DNA of 5,768 nucleotides from Verrucomicrobiota bacterium (GTDB taxonomy: Bacteria > Verrucomicrobiota > Verrucomicrobiia > Chthoniobacterales > UBA10450). Shown here one piece after another: positions 5,756 through 5,768 of the stretch (its first letter is position 1; each line of letters begins with the position of its first letter). The stretch is from assembly GCA_003218735.1 (NCBI GenBank), contig QHOJ01000181.1, positions 1 through 5,768 on the forward strand. Direction: 5' to 3'. The notes beneath the pieces are model-generated. The model saw only the letters and a program-made list of their open reading frames with translations, did no database searches and was not told the DNA's origin. Both the position numbers and the translations under genes were made by a program.

Positions 5756-5768
5756 TACAGAAACTGAA

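Noticed and set aside
5735..5768. Intrinsic terminator of the rnr-ferredoxin transcript
   Set aside because: The hairpin is not followed by a T-run in either direction, so it is recorded only as an inverted repeat.

Overview
This is an ordinary chromosomal bacterial segment of moderate GC content. The gene content and protein style suggest a soil or freshwater Verrucomicrobiota-like bacterium: folP coupled to cdaA, a compact SprT-like metalloprotease carrying HEMLH...HTEEF, and an RNase R followed by a small ferredoxin. That placement is inferred from general familiarity, not from a search; Acidobacteriota or another Gram-negative phylum is possible.

Layout. Positions 1-409 hold no convincing gene, but contain two perfect inverted repeats and a possible promoter. 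A SprT-like metalloprotease gene follows on the plus strand (410-868). It converges, with an 8-base gap, on a minus-strand run that reads right to left: a secreted YbhB/YbcL-type (PEBP-like) protein (3210-2689), dihydropteroate synthase folP (2655-1786), diadenylate cyclase cdaA (1789-914, sharing an ATGA with folP), and a 49-residue membrane microprotein (1026-877). Most of the microprotein gene lies out of frame inside the cdaA 3' end. A 63-base divergent spacer separates this run from a plus-strand pair: ribonuclease R (3274-5481) and a single-cluster [4Fe-4S] ferredoxin (5495-5725). The window ends in a hairpin-forming sequence with no T-run, possibly a dispersed repeat.

How the genes fit together. 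The folP-cdaA pair links folate synthesis to c-di-AMP synthesis at the level of translation. The microprotein resembles the N-terminal membrane anchor of CdaR/YbbR, the usual regulatory partner encoded after cdaA, but has none of the extracytoplasmic YbbR repeats. It could be a minimal CdaR-like partner or the remnant of a lost cdaR. This is the most interesting signal in the window. The other genes are recognisable housekeeping or accessory functions. I see no CRISPR array, insertion sequence, rRNA or credible tRNA.
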